This document shows, in pieces, positions 27,994 to 36,463 of a DNA stretch of 64,000 bases. This stretch comes from Roseovarius aestuariivivens (lineage in GTDB: Bacteria > Pseudomonadota > Alphaproteobacteria > Rhodobacterales > Rhodobacteraceae): assembly GCF_004761875.1 (NCBI RefSeq), contig NZ_SJEY01000007.1, positions 62,001 to 126,000 of the forward strand. The letters run 5' to 3'. Below the pieces are notes generated by a model. That model did no database searches and was not told the DNA's origin. It saw only the letters and a list, made by a program, of their open reading frames with translations. A program made the translations under genes and the position numbers. Each line of letters starts with the position of its first letter. Position 1 is the stretch's first letter.

Positions 27994-28632
27994 TCATGCC
28001 CGACCCTCCGGGATACCGGCCGCCAGCGCGTTGACCGCCGCCGACGCCATAGCCGATCCGCCGCGACGACCTCGCAGCGCCACGAATTCGCAGCCACGCG
28101 GACGTTCGGCCAATTCGGCTTTGCTTTCCGCCGCACCGACGAAGCCCACCGGAAACCCAAGGATCACCGCAGGTTTGGGCGCACCGCTCTCGATCAATTC
28201 CAATAAGTGAAACAGCGCCGTGGGCGCATTGCCGATGGCCACGACCGCACCGGCCAGCCGATCGGCCCAAAGTTCGACCGCAGCAGCGGAGCGAGTGTTG
28301 CCAATCTTTCTGGCAAGATCCGGGACCCGGTCGTCATTCAGCGTGACGATCACATCGTTGCCGCGCGGCAGGTAGCGGCGGATGACCCCCGCGCCGACCA
28401 TTTCGCAATCGCATAGTACCGGGGCACCAGCTTGAAGGGCGCTCTGCCCGGCCGAAAAGGCATTGTCGGAAAATGCCACCCGGTCGGCCACCTCGACCAT
28501 ACCGCAGGCGTGGATCAGTCGGATCGCCAGATCTTCCATCCCCGGACCGAATCTATCGAGCCGCGCCTCGCGCCGCACGGTGGCGAAGCTCTCGGCGTAG
28601 ATCGCGGCAGGGTCTTTTTCATAGGGGCGCAA
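27994..28632 (-). CDS. cobH: Precorrin-8X methylmutase
   Basis: A 212-residue enzyme that moves the C11 methyl to C12, giving hydrogenobyrinic acid. RLIHACGMVEVADRVAFS carries the family His, and VILGFPVGFVGAAESK is the conserved C-terminal motif. Homology begins at YEKDPAAIYAESFATVRREA. The only codon that includes it appears to be TTG at 28632, an unusual start. It lies 68 bases after cbiX. Confidence 0.94.
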   Translation of the reverse strand: MRPYEKDPAAIYAESFATVRREARLDRFGPGMEDLAIRLIHACGMVEVADRVAFSDNAFSAGQSALQAGAPVLCDCEMVGAGVIRRYLPRGNDVIVTLNDDRVPDLARKIGNTRSAAAVELWADRLAGAVVAIGNAPTALFHLLELIESGAPKPAVILGFPVGFVGAAESKAELAERPRGCEFVALRGRRGGSAMASAAVNALAAGIPEGRA

Positions 28633-28700
28633 AATTCGGGCCTTTGTTTGCAGGGCCGGCGGCTTGTTCCTCCGGTTCTGGTGCTATCACCACGAACCTG

Positions 28701-29912
28701 TCAGGCCTTGCCCTTGCGGGCACTCTCGGGGCCAAGAGGATGGTCGGCGTGTGGATAGGTCGCGTGATGATGATGGTGGTCATGATGATCGTGATCGTGA
28801 CCGTGGTGGTGATGATGGTGATGATGCGCGTGCCCTGCTGCCTCGAGCCGGCACAAACCTGTACAGAAGGTGCCGCAAAGTGTGCAGTCTGCCACGTTAG
28901 AGCCCGGAGCCGATGCGCCCTGTCCCTCCACGTGGTGATGATGGCTTTCTTGCACCGCGCCCACTTCCGCCTCGAAGCCCAGGACCGCGGTTCGGTATTT
29001 GCACAGCACGCAGGTGGGTGGCGGCACGTCGCCAAACGCCGGGTGACCCTTGCGGGCGGCGGCCGGGATCTCGATGGGATTGCCCCCCTCTATCGCGAGA
29101 ACCTGCGCTCGGTAAGGACATGTGCCACAATTCGGCGGCGGGTTTGCGCCGGCCTGTTCGCGGACCCGTTCCGCGAAGGTTTCAAGCACTTTGGGATGAT
29201 CGCCAAGATAGCCTGCCTTTACGAACTCGATATAGGGATGCTCTGCGGCGACCTGATCCGTAAAGCCGTAGATCCGGTCGATCAGAATGCCGGAAAACAG
29301 GAAGTAGGGAAAAACAACGATGCGCTTATAGCCGAGCTTCGAGACGTGGCTGAGGCAGGGTTCGACAAGCGGAAAGGTCACGCCGGAATAGCCCACCGCG
29401 CCCCAACCAAAGCCCATGCCTTCCCAGAGGATGCGGGCGATCTTGGCGACGTTGCCATTGGCGTCGGGGTCGGACGCGCCGCGCCCGATCACCACCAGGC
29501 ACGTATCATGCAGCGACACCTCGCCCCGCTCTGCGTTGGCCCGCTCCACGGCCTCTGCCACGCGCGCGCCGGCTGCGGCGATCATCTTGGGGTCGACGCC
29601 CAGCTCGCGGCCATAGCTGACCTCGACGCCATGCGTTTCCGCGTAGGTGTTCAGCACCGTAGGGATGTCATTCTTTGAGTGCATTGCCGCAAAAAGCATG
29701 CCCGGCACCGCCAGAATGCGATCACATCCTTTCTCCCGCAGCCTGTCCAGACCGTCGCGGATCACCGGGTTGGCGAATTCGAGATACCCGTACTCCATCT
29801 CCCACTCCGGCGGCAGATAGGCGGGCAGCTTGTCGGCCAGCGTCGAGAATTCGTCCACTGCCGCCTGACTGCGCGAGCCATGCCCGCAGATCATCACACC
29901 GGTCTTGACCAT
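28701..29912 (-). CDS. cbiX: CbiX-type cobaltochelatase with Cys clusters and His-rich tail
   Basis: A 403-residue long-form CbiX, which inserts Co2+ into sirohydrochlorin. Two tandem chelatase-like domains fill about 1-250 (ICGHGSRS with H11; VVIGRGASD). The rest holds CGTCPYRAQVL, CVLCKYRTAVL and a Cys cluster at 343-354 (CTLCGTFCTGLC), then a run of 18 His in 23 residues (361-383). Long CbiX proteins from Bacillus carry a C-terminal Fe-S cluster and a His-rich segment, so the tail probably handles metal. It is encoded 4 bases after the DUF6732 gene. Confidence 0.92.
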   Translation of the reverse strand: MVKTGVMICGHGSRSQAAVDEFSTLADKLPAYLPPEWEMEYGYLEFANPVIRDGLDRLREKGCDRILAVPGMLFAAMHSKNDIPTVLNTYAETHGVEVSYGRELGVDPKMIAAAGARVAEAVERANAERGEVSLHDTCLVVIGRGASDPDANGNVAKIARILWEGMGFGWGAVGYSGVTFPLVEPCLSHVSKLGYKRIVVFPYFLFSGILIDRIYGFTDQVAAEHPYIEFVKAGYLGDHPKVLETFAERVREQAGANPPPNCGTCPYRAQVLAIEGGNPIEIPAAARKGHPAFGDVPPPTCVLCKYRTAVLGFEAEVGAVQESHHHHVEGQGASAPGSNVADCTLCGTFCTGLCRLEAAGHAHHHHHHHHGHDHDHHDHHHHHATYPHADHPLGPESARKGKA

Positions 29913-29916
29913 GGCC

Positions 29917-30129
29917 TCAAGCCTCCTGTGGTTCGTCTTCGGTCGCATCCTCGGCCTCGGTTTCGGCGGTCTTGCGTCCACGCGCCTTGGCCCACAGGCC
30001 GATCGCGATCGCCGCCCCGATGGCTGCCGCCCCAAGCCAGTGGCCATGGCCGGCCACTTCGGCGAGGTGACCGGGATGGGCCGTGGCGGCCCCGGGCAGG
30101 ATCATGGCAAAGCACAGGATCAGTCTCAT
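29917..30129 (-). CDS. DUF6732 small secreted/membrane protein
   Basis: A 70-residue protein with a signal peptide (LILCFAMILPGAATA), then the His motif HPGHLAEVAGHGHWLG, one membrane helix (AAAIGAAIAIGLWA), and an acidic cytoplasmic tail (ETEAEDATEDEPQEA). It appears to match DUF6732, which I recall beside cobalamin genes in this family. The four His around the membrane face suggest cobalt binding at the periplasmic side; this is inference. AAGGAAAGGAA precedes the start. It is the first gene of the cob block. Confidence 0.72.
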   Translation of the reverse strand: MRLILCFAMILPGAATAHPGHLAEVAGHGHWLGAAAIGAAIAIGLWAKARGRKTAETEAEDATEDEPQEA

Positions 30130-30420
30130 GCGGCGTTCCTTTCCTTTTGCAACCGGTCAGGCCGCCGGCAGGAACCGCCGCACATGGCGATCGCCCGACG
30201 ATCCAGAGATACGCGACCCCCTGTTTGGGTCGGCCCGCCATCCTGCACCTTTCCGGCCCCTGAGGGGCATCGTCCCTGCCTCTATAGGCATGGCGCCTGA
30301 ACTGCGCAAACGGAGAATCGCCGCCCCGGCCAGCGATTGCGACATGTGCACGCGCGCACATCGCCTTTGCCTTGGAACCCGAGCGGATCGCGTCATGTTA
30401 ATGGCCGAAGGAGATTATCC
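30130..30420. other. Divergent intergenic region ahead of the cob block; no cobalamin riboswitch recognised
   Basis: These 291 bases separate the cob block (minus) from the hydroquinone reductase gene (plus). On the minus strand I see a hairpin (CGACCC / GGGTCG around 30213-30236) and a CCCCT/AGGGG mini-hairpin near 30260. I do not find the conserved B12-box pieces (GCCACTG; GGGAA...CGGTG). AAGGAG precedes the plus-strand start. Confidence 0.5.
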
Positions 30421-31395
30421 ATGGGCCAACTCATCGACGGCGTCTGGCACGACGACTGGTACGACACGGACAGTACCGGCGGCGAGTTTCAGCGCTCCAC
30501 CACGAAATTCCGCAACTGGATCACGTCCGATGGCGCACCCGGGCCATCCGGCGAAGGCGGGTTTCCCGCCGAAAGCGGGCGCTATCACCTTTATGTGGCC
30601 CTTGCCTGCCCCTGGGCCCATCGCGCGCTCGTATTCCGAAAGCTCAAGGGGCTGGAGGATCATATCGACGTCTCGGTCGTGCACCCCGACATGCTGGGCG
30701 ACGGATGGACGTTTGATGACAGCTATCCGGGCGCGACCGGAGACCGGCTGTACGGGTTCCCCTTTGCCCGGGATATCTACCTCAAGGCAGATCCCAAGAT
30801 ATCCGGTCGTGTGACCGTGCCGATCCTGTGGGACATCAAGCGCGAAACCATCGTGTCAAATGAATCCGCGGAAATCATCCGCATGTTCAATTCCGCCTTC
30901 GATGAGATGACCGGAAATACCGATGATTACTGGCCGGAGGCGATGCGTGACGCAATCGAGCCAGTCAACGCGCGCATCTACGAGACCCTCAACAACGGGG
31001 TCTACAAGGCCGGCTTCGCGACAAGCCAGGCGGCTTACGACAAAGCGGTTCAACCGCTTTTCGAGACGATGAACTGGCTGGAGGTTCGGCTGAACGAGCG
31101 TCGGTATCTCATGGGCGACAGGTTGACCGAAGCCGACTGGCGGCTGTTCACCACGTTGATCCGTTTCGACACGGTTTATCACGGGCATTTCAAATGCAAC
31201 CGCGCGAGGGTTGTGGATTTTCCCAACCTTTGGGGCTACCTGCGCGAGCTCTACCAATGCCCGGGTGTGGCAGAGACGGTGAATTTCGACCACATCACGC
31301 GACATTACCACTACAGCCACGACATGGTGAGTCCGAACAGGATTATCCCGATAGGTCCGGCGCTCGACCTGTCTGCGCCGCATGGTCGCGGTTAG
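30421..31395 (+). CDS. Glutathionyl-hydroquinone reductase (Xi-class GST)
   Basis: A 324-residue enzyme that uses glutathione to reduce glutathionyl-hydroquinones, relieving quinone stress. The catalytic Cys63 is in ALACPWAHRALVF, and the Xi-class C terminus YHYSHDMVSPNRIIPIGP is present, with TEADWRLFTTLIRFDTVY. Length is typical of YqjG/ECM4. AAGGAGATTATCC is a strong ribosome site. Confidence 0.95.
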   Translation: MGQLIDGVWHDDWYDTDSTGGEFQRSTTKFRNWITSDGAPGPSGEGGFPAESGRYHLYVALACPWAHRALVFRKLKGLEDHIDVSVVHPDMLGDGWTFDDSYPGATGDRLYGFPFARDIYLKADPKISGRVTVPILWDIKRETIVSNESAEIIRMFNSAFDEMTGNTDDYWPEAMRDAIEPVNARIYETLNNGVYKAGFATSQAAYDKAVQPLFETMNWLEVRLNERRYLMGDRLTEADWRLFTTLIRFDTVYHGHFKCNRARVVDFPNLWGYLRELYQCPGVAETVNFDHITRHYHYSHDMVSPNRIIPIGPALDLSAPHGRG

Positions 31396-31436
31396 AGCCT
31401 GCCGAGAGTAGTACCGAATCGGGGTAGAATGCTGGG

Positions 31437-32156
31437 ATGCGCTGTCTGATTCTCGTTCTGGCTTTGCTAACGGTCACCAAAGCCGCCGCAGCGGAAATGG
31501 TGGAGCTTGAGCTTGTATTGCTCGCCGACGCGTCCGGTTCCATTTCGGACGAGGAAATCCGGTTCCAGCGTGAGGGGTACGCCGCCGCGATCACGCACCC
31601 CGATGTGCTATGGGCGATCGAGAACACAGCCTACGGCGTCATCGCCGTGACCTATGTTGAATGGGCCGCGCATACTGCACCTGTGGTTGACTGGCACCTC
31701 ATCGACGGGGCTGAAAGTGCAGCGGTCTTCGCGCAGGCGCTATTGGTGCCACCGCGTCAGGCCTACGGAAATAATGCCATCGGCGGGGCGCTGCTTGATG
31801 GCAAGCGATTGATTGAGACGAATGGCTACGAAGGTTGGCGCAAGGTCATCGACTTTTCAGGCGACAGCCCGAATAACTTCTCCGGTCCTCCGATAGAGCA
31901 GGCTCGCGACGCTGTCGTGGCGGCCGGTATAACGATCAACGCGCTGCCGATCCTTTGCCGCTTTTGCGACAGTTTTGCGCGGTTTCCGGATCTCGACAAG
32001 ATTTATGCGGACCGCATCATCGGCGGGCCGGGCGCCTTTGTCGTGGCTGCCGCCGACGAGAATGACCTCGCGCGGGCGATCCGGCGCAAACTCATTCTAG
32101 AGATCTCGGGCGAGATCCCGGACGCCAGGATAGCCCAACGCGTCAGTCGACAATGA
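31437..32156 (+). CDS. Secreted DUF1194 (von Willebrand A-like) protein
   Basis: A 239-residue protein with a signal peptide (LILVLALLTVTKAAAA) and a vWA-type domain carrying the MIDAS motif D31-A-S-G-S35. NNAIGGALLDGKRLIE and VIDFSGDSPNN are typical of DUF1194. Two Cys (LPILCRFCDSF) may form a disulfide. A metal-dependent adhesion role is possible; none is proven. It converges on the next gene with a 14-base overlap. Confidence 0.87.
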   Translation: MRCLILVLALLTVTKAAAAEMVELELVLLADASGSISDEEIRFQREGYAAAITHPDVLWAIENTAYGVIAVTYVEWAAHTAPVVDWHLIDGAESAAVFAQALLVPPRQAYGNNAIGGALLDGKRLIETNGYEGWRKVIDFSGDSPNNFSGPPIEQARDAVVAAGITINALPILCRFCDSFARFPDLDKIYADRIIGGPGAFVVAAADENDLARAIRRKLILEISGEIPDARIAQRVSRQ

Positions 32157-32601
32157 TCGTGCCACGAGTCTCTTTCGGCGGCTCCGCATGATCGCGTGCA
32201 ACGAAAGAGTAGCTGCCCTTACGCATGGGATGAAAGCTGAACCTTGCGCTGCCTTTTCCATCGCATTGGATCGCGCGGAAGCTCAGGCCCTGCATGTAGA
32301 ACTCCATCTCGCTCTCGGCGTTCGCCAATAGCTCCGGCGCTTCGAAATGGAACCCGGTTTCGGGCTTCACATCTTCTGGGCAGACCACGTTGAGCCGATA
32401 ATACCCGCCAAGCGCCAGCCGAAGTTCAGTCTGCGACAAAGCCACGCCGCCATCGGCCGCACGTGTGATTTCAAGGAAAATATCCTCGGGCTTGCCGGCG
32501 CCGATCTTGCCGGATACCTGATCGTCCGCGCTGACAAACCCGGAAAGAAACGCGCCGCTAACAAAGCACGCGGCCCATGTGATGGTTCTGATCGTTTTCA
32601 T
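32143..32601 (-). CDS. Secreted cupredoxin-like protein
   Basis: A 152-residue exported protein with a signal peptide (TITWAACFVSGAFLSGFVSA). The mature part is beta-rich, ending in SARFSFHPMRKGSYSFVARDHAEPPKETRGTIIVD, which has the look of a cupredoxin fold. Cys at GYYRLNVVCPED and FRAIQCDGKG may form a disulfide. A full copper site (His, Cys-x4-His-x4-Met) is not evident, so copper binding is unproven. GGGAGG precedes the ATG at 32601. Confidence 0.6.
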   Translation of the reverse strand: MKTIRTITWAACFVSGAFLSGFVSADDQVSGKIGAGKPEDIFLEITRAADGGVALSQTELRLALGGYYRLNVVCPEDVKPETGFHFEAPELLANAESEMEFYMQGLSFRAIQCDGKGSARFSFHPMRKGSYSFVARDHAEPPKETRGTIIVD

Positions 32602-32632
32602 CTTTTCCTCCCATTCCGGAACGCGGCTTGGA

Positions 32633-33031
32633 CTAGCCGGAGTAGTCGGTCTCCGAGACTTGCTCCAACCAGTCGGCGACGCGACCGGCCTCATCGGCCT
32701 CCTGCATGGCGAGATGACACATCTGCGTATCAGGACCCGCACCGTGCCAATGCTCCTCGCCCGGCGGGATCCAGACGGTGTCGCCGGCGCCAATGGTCTG
32801 CGGCGCCTGACCGCGCAAGGCCACAAGACCAGTTCCCCAAAGTACGTGCAAAGTCTGTCCCAAGGGATGGGTGTGCCACGCTGTGCGCGCGCCGGGTTCG
32901 AATGTCACGCGAAGCGCACGCAAGCGTGCCGGCGCTTCGGCTTCAACCACGGGCTCCTGCCAGACGCGGCCCGTGAAATAATCGGCATTCGCCAGCTTGG
33001 ATTGCCGCGTTGCCGCCTTGAATATCCGCAT
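32633..33031 (-). CDS. Small cupin-domain protein
   Basis: A 132-residue single-domain cupin. Motif 1 is VTFEPGARTAWHTHPLGQTLHVL (two His) and motif 2 is VWIPPGEEHWHGA (two His, one Glu), so metal binding is likely. The role is unknown; relatives include oxygenases and carboxymuconolactone-linked cupins. ATG at 33031 is favoured because AGGA lies 8 bases before it; ATG at 33037 is an alternative. Confidence 0.85.
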   Translation of the reverse strand: MRIFKAATRQSKLANADYFTGRVWQEPVVEAEAPARLRALRVTFEPGARTAWHTHPLGQTLHVLWGTGLVALRGQAPQTIGAGDTVWIPPGEEHWHGAGPDTQMCHLAMQEADEAGRVADWLEQVSETDYSG

Positions 33032-33134
33032 CGGCATGTTCCTTTCCGTCTTTTCGCGCCATCGCTGGCCGTCTCTGCCCAAGTCGAGCGCGAAAAGCAC
33101 CTCTTGTACACCCATCTTTTCGGGTGCGAATCCC

Positions 33135-33163
33135 TTGACGCCCTGCACCTGACGCCGTAAAGA
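33135..33163 (+). promoter_or_regulatory. Candidate sigma-70 promoter for rpmB
   Basis: TTGACG (33135-33140) and TAAAGA (33158-33163) are separated by 17 bases. The -35 is strong and the -10 weak. It would give a leader of about 85 bases before rpmB. Confidence 0.35.
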
Positions 33164-33255
33164 CCGCAAACGGATTTCGGGGCACGGCCTATGGCGGTGC
33201 CCGTTTGTATTGAGAGGGGCCAGACCGCGCCCCGCCCAGGACGAGGAATGAACCA

Positions 33256-33546
33256 ATGTCGCGCCGCTGCGAACTGACCGGAAAAGGGCCGATGGTTGGC
33301 AACAACTCCAGCCACGCCAACAACAAGACCAAGCGTCGCTACCTGCCGAATCTGAACGACGTGACGCTGCAGTCGGAAACGCTGAACCGTGGCATCAAGC
33401 TGCGCATTACAGCAGCTGCGCTGCGTTCGGTGGATCACCGTGGCGGGCTGGACGGCTACCTTGCGAAAGCCAAGGATTCCGAGCTCTCGGCGAATGCGCT
33501 GAAAGTGAAGAAGGAAATCATGAAGGCGCAGGCCGCAACCGCCTGA
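33256..33546 (+). CDS. rpmB: 50S ribosomal protein L28
   Basis: A 96-residue ribosomal protein. The N terminus [33 protein letters not shown] is diagnostic of L28, and the C terminus carries the alphaproteobacterial extension. It appears monocistronic, with a candidate promoter upstream and a strong hairpin downstream. ACGAGGAATGAACC supplies the ribosome site. Confidence 0.98.
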   Translation: MSRRCELTGKGPMVGNNSSHANNKTKRRYLPNLNDVTLQSETLNRGIKLRITAAALRSVDHRGGLDGYLAKAKDSELSANALKVKKEIMKAQAATA

Positions 33547-33571
33547 TCCTTTCGTTTCGCGCCCCGTTTCA

Positions 33572-33608
33572 CAGCCTCGCCCGAACCGGCGGGGCTGTTG
33601 CGTTTTGT
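33572..33608 (+). terminator. Rho-independent terminator after rpmB
   Basis: CAGCCTCGCC (33572-33581) pairs with GGCGGGGCTG (33588-33597) over ten positions, one G-U, around loop CGAACC. TTGCGTTTTG follows. It begins 25 bases after the rpmB stop. Confidence 0.75.
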
Positions 33609-33647
33609 CGCGATGTCCGCAATTCCGTGCCTGATTATACCGATCCC

Positions 33648-33998
33648 ATGGCTTGGCTGCGTCCCACGTTTGCATTGATCGTTTCGCTCCTTCTGATCGT
33701 CACCGGTCAGAGCATGGCGATCGCACGCACCGCCCCCGGTCCATCGGGCAGTATGGTCGTGTGCACGGGCGACGGGCCGGTGCGGGTCCTGGTGGACGAG
33801 GACGGTGTGCCGATGGACGCGGTGCATGTCTGCCCCGACTGCGCCACAGGGCTTTTCGAGGCAAGCTTGCCAGGCAAGGTGGAGTTACCACGCCGACTTG
33901 CTCATCCCTGCATCGTCAGGATGAACGCCCGAAAGCCTCTGCCGGAGGGTAACATCCTTTTCTTTTCCCGCGCCCGCGCGCCGCCTGTCGAAGAGTGA
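33648..33998 (+). CDS. Exported small protein with CPDC motif, DUF2946-like
   Basis: A 116-residue protein with an N-terminal hydrophobic segment (LIVSLLLIVTGQSMAIA) acting as signal or anchor. Cys39 (VVCTGDG) and a C62-P-D-C65 pair follow. The pattern resembles DUF2946-type proteins found near copper genes. The next gene is a PCu(A)C copper chaperone, which supports a role in periplasmic copper handling; this is inference. Confidence 0.6.
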   Translation: MAWLRPTFALIVSLLLIVTGQSMAIARTAPGPSGSMVVCTGDGPVRVLVDEDGVPMDAVHVCPDCATGLFEASLPGKVELPRRLAHPCIVRMNARKPLPEGNILFFSRARAPPVEE

Positions 33999-34044
33999 GT
34001 CACATTCCGATATTCCCAAATCACATCTACGACAGGACAGAAGC

Positions 34045-34506
34045 ATGTTCACGAAACTCCGGGCGATTGTCGCCCTCACCGCCCTTTCCGTGTCCGCCAC
34101 CGCCGCTCTGGCCGGTGATATAACCGTGACTGATGCCTATGCGCGGTCCGCCTCACCCGCAGCAAAAACCGGTGCGGCATTTCTCGTGATCGAAAACAGC
34201 GGACCTTCGGATCGGCTGGTCGGTGTCGCCTCACCCGCGGCCGCCCGGGTCGAATTGCACACGCATATCGAGGAAGACGGCATCATGAAAATGCGCCATG
34301 TCGAAGAGGGCTTTGCCTTGCCCGAAGGCGGGCGGATCGCCATGTCGCGCGGCGGGGACCACGTGATGTTCATGGGGCTGACCAATCCATTCGAACAGGG
34401 AAACACGGTCCCGCTGACGCTCATGTTCGAAACGGCCGGCAAGATGGAGATCGAAGTTCCGGTCGACCTTACGCGGATGCCCACCGGCGGGGGCCACAGC
34501 AACTAA
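34045..34506 (+). CDS. Periplasmic copper chaperone PCu(A)C
   Basis: A 153-residue exported chaperone that delivers Cu(I) to cytochrome oxidase. The signal peptide ends near ALAGD (residues 22-25). The copper-site residues fit the family: H72 (ELHTH), M83 (MKMRHV) and H106-x-M108 (GGDHVMFM), with the start GDITVTDAYARSASPAA typical. It follows the CPDC protein by 46 bases, likely in one unit. Confidence 0.92.
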   Translation: MFTKLRAIVALTALSVSATAALAGDITVTDAYARSASPAAKTGAAFLVIENSGPSDRLVGVASPAAARVELHTHIEEDGIMKMRHVEEGFALPEGGRIAMSRGGDHVMFMGLTNPFEQGNTVPLTLMFETAGKMEIEVPVDLTRMPTGGGHSN

Positions 34507-34526
34507 TCAACAGTCGGCGAGGCGAA

Positions 34527-35672
34527 CTAGCGGGCCAGAAAACGCGCCGCCACGTCGCCTTTCATGTAGGTGACCTGCCCCCCGGCGAAGGTGGCGCAGA
34601 TATCGCGGCTGACCTCGTCGAGCACAACGACGTCGGCGCGCATTCCGGGCTCCAGCCGGCCACGGTCTTTTAGGCCGAGCATCCGGGCCGGGCCGTCCGC
34701 GATCAGTCCCCAAGCGCCTTCGAACGGCAAAACGCCAGCATCCGCCAGAAGGAACGCAGCTCTTCGCGTCGACGGGTAGTGGTAATCCGAGGCCAAGGCG
34801 TCGCAAAGGCCCATCGCCACCAGATCGAGCGCGGAGACATTGCCCTTGTGCGATCCGCCGCGCACCAAATTGGGAGCGCCGAGGACGACGGGGTCTCCGT
34901 CGGCTTTTGCGGCCTCCGCCGCCTCGAGGGTTTCGGGAAACTCGGCCACACGTACCCCCCGCGCGCGCCAGCCGGCCCGGTCGTCGCGGCTGCGGTCGTC
35001 ATGGCTTCCCAGCAGAACGCCACGAGCGGCCAGCCGCGGGATCAGACAATCAAGCGCGGCGGGCACCGCCGCAAGGCCCGCGTAAAGCGCCTGAAGATCG
35101 GCGAGGTGCTTTTCGGGATTCTTTCCGATGCGTAAGGCCTGCCCGGTCAGGCGCGGCGGGCGTTTGCCCATCGCCAGCGCCACGTGCGGCAGGTGATCGT
35201 TGAAGACAAGGTAGGGAATGGCGAAGTGGTCGACCATGTCGGCCACGGCATCATAGTCGTTGACCATCGAGAGTTCGAAGCGGAGTTGCACACGCAAATC
35301 GGTCCCAAGCCTTGGGCGGACCTCATCAAGCGCGGCGAAAACGCGATGGGCGAAATCCGCGCCGCGCATGCCGCCCTCCCAACTATAGAATTGCGCAAGC
35401 GTCGCCGTGGTGATGCCATTGGCGGCCACTTCGGCCTCGGCTGCAAGAAGCCCCTGGTCTAGGTCTTTCATGGCGCCGCGCCGCGGTGCGAGATGCTTTT
35501 CGAACGCATCACCATGTGCATCGACGATCCCCGGAAGAACGAGATAGCCAGACAGGTCGATCTCGCGTCCCCCTGCGTCGGCAACCCGCCCGTTTGCGAG
35601 GGACAAAGGTGCATCCGACAGCCCGCCCGGTCGCAAGACCTTGGCACCGGTCAGCCGCAGGTCCGGGATCAT
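34527..35672 (-). CDS. phnM: PhnM-like alpha-D-ribose 1-methylphosphonate 5-triphosphate diphosphatase
   Basis: A 381-residue amidohydrolase. PhnM releases pyrophosphate from ribose 1-methylphosphonate 5-triphosphate in the C-P lyase pathway. The metal-site start [11 protein letters not shown] (H53, H60) and the later LASDYHYPS and [24 protein letters not shown] are typical. No other phn gene is present. Its ATG overlaps the lipase stop by 4 bases, so it is coupled to that gene instead. Confidence 0.85.
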   Translation of the reverse strand: MIPDLRLTGAKVLRPGGLSDAPLSLANGRVADAGGREIDLSGYLVLPGIVDAHGDAFEKHLAPRRGAMKDLDQGLLAAEAEVAANGITTATLAQFYSWEGGMRGADFAHRVFAALDEVRPRLGTDLRVQLRFELSMVNDYDAVADMVDHFAIPYLVFNDHLPHVALAMGKRPPRLTGQALRIGKNPEKHLADLQALYAGLAAVPAALDCLIPRLAARGVLLGSHDDRSRDDRAGWRARGVRVAEFPETLEAAEAAKADGDPVVLGAPNLVRGGSHKGNVSALDLVAMGLCDALASDYHYPSTRRAAFLLADAGVLPFEGAWGLIADGPARMLGLKDRGRLEPGMRADVVVLDEVSRDICATFAGGQVTYMKGDVAARFLAR

Positions 35673-36400
35673 TCACCACCCCAGATCAAATCGCCAATGT
35701 CCAGATCATGATCGAACGCTCCGGTCTTGAGAAACGCGAGCACCTGCGCGATCACCAGAGGATTGTTCATCATGAAAGTGTGACTGACAGGCAGAGTGAT
35801 GTGATCTGCCATCCCTTCGACCCGCGTGGACGCAACGGAAACCTTGCCATCGTCCGGTCCGTCGATCAACGCCGAGAAATAGGGGTTGAGCGAGCGCGAT
35901 CCCGCGATCACTCCCAACGGAAAATCGACCGGGGGCAACTGCTCGACAAAGCCGTCCGCCCCGGTCTCTAGCTGCATGCCTGCAGGGCCATTCATCCATT
36001 CGAAAAGTTCGAGTCCGCCTAATTCGTCGACCAGTTCCGAGCCGTGATTCGGCGGGCTGAGCATCACCACCCGGCCAAGCCGCTCCGGCCTGTTATCTCG
36101 CAACCAAAACCGCAACAGGATGCCGCCCATCGAATGGGTGACGAAATGAATATCGGCCTCGCCGCAGACCCGCAGGGCGTAAGGCAAGACATCCTCAGCC
36201 AACTGTGCGATCCGCAGCTCGGTCGACGGGTAATCCGGCCGGAACGTCGTGTAGCCCTGCGCCAGAAGCGCCTCCTCCATCACGATCATCGATGTGTCGG
36301 TTCGGGCCAGACCATGAAGCAGCACCACGCAATCGGCTCTTGCCGGTGCGGCGGACCAGCTGAAGCCAGCAGCAAGGAGAAGACCGAGAATAGCTTTCAT
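35669..36400 (-). CDS. Exported alpha/beta hydrolase (lipase-like)
   Basis: A 243-residue protein with a signal peptide ([18 protein letters not shown]). The mature hydrolase starts with [11 protein letters not shown], has the nucleophile elbow FVTHSMGG (Ser90), and late Asp/His candidates ([23 protein letters not shown]). It resembles the triacylglycerol lipase / PGAP1-like group. Substrate unknown. It is translationally coupled to phnM, an unexpected pairing. Confidence 0.82.
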   Translation of the reverse strand: MKAILGLLLAAGFSWSAAPARADCVVLLHGLARTDTSMIVMEEALLAQGYTTFRPDYPSTELRIAQLAEDVLPYALRVCGEADIHFVTHSMGGILLRFWLRDNRPERLGRVVMLSPPNHGSELVDELGGLELFEWMNGPAGMQLETGADGFVEQLPPVDFPLGVIAGSRSLNPYFSALIDGPDDGKVSVASTRVEGMADHITLPVSHTFMMNNPLVIAQVLAFLKTGAFDHDLDIGDLIWGGE

Positions 36401-36463
36401 AATTCTTGAGATAGGCGCAAAAGCCACGCTATGACAGCCCCTATCGCCAGCTAGAGGACCTAC

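Noticed and set aside
28760..28850. GAT/GGT-rich repeats resembling a tandem repeat or CRISPR
   Set aside because: They are the complement of the His-rich tail of CbiX, with no regular spacer-repeat pattern.
28473..29678. A 401-codon plus-strand open frame across the cbiX gene
   Set aside because: It is the antisense of the cbiX and cobH coding region; its low-complexity Met/Val runs are the complement of the His codons.
30130..30420. Possible cobalamin riboswitch
   Set aside because: The position is right, but the B12-box sequence and the conserved core were not found on the minus strand.
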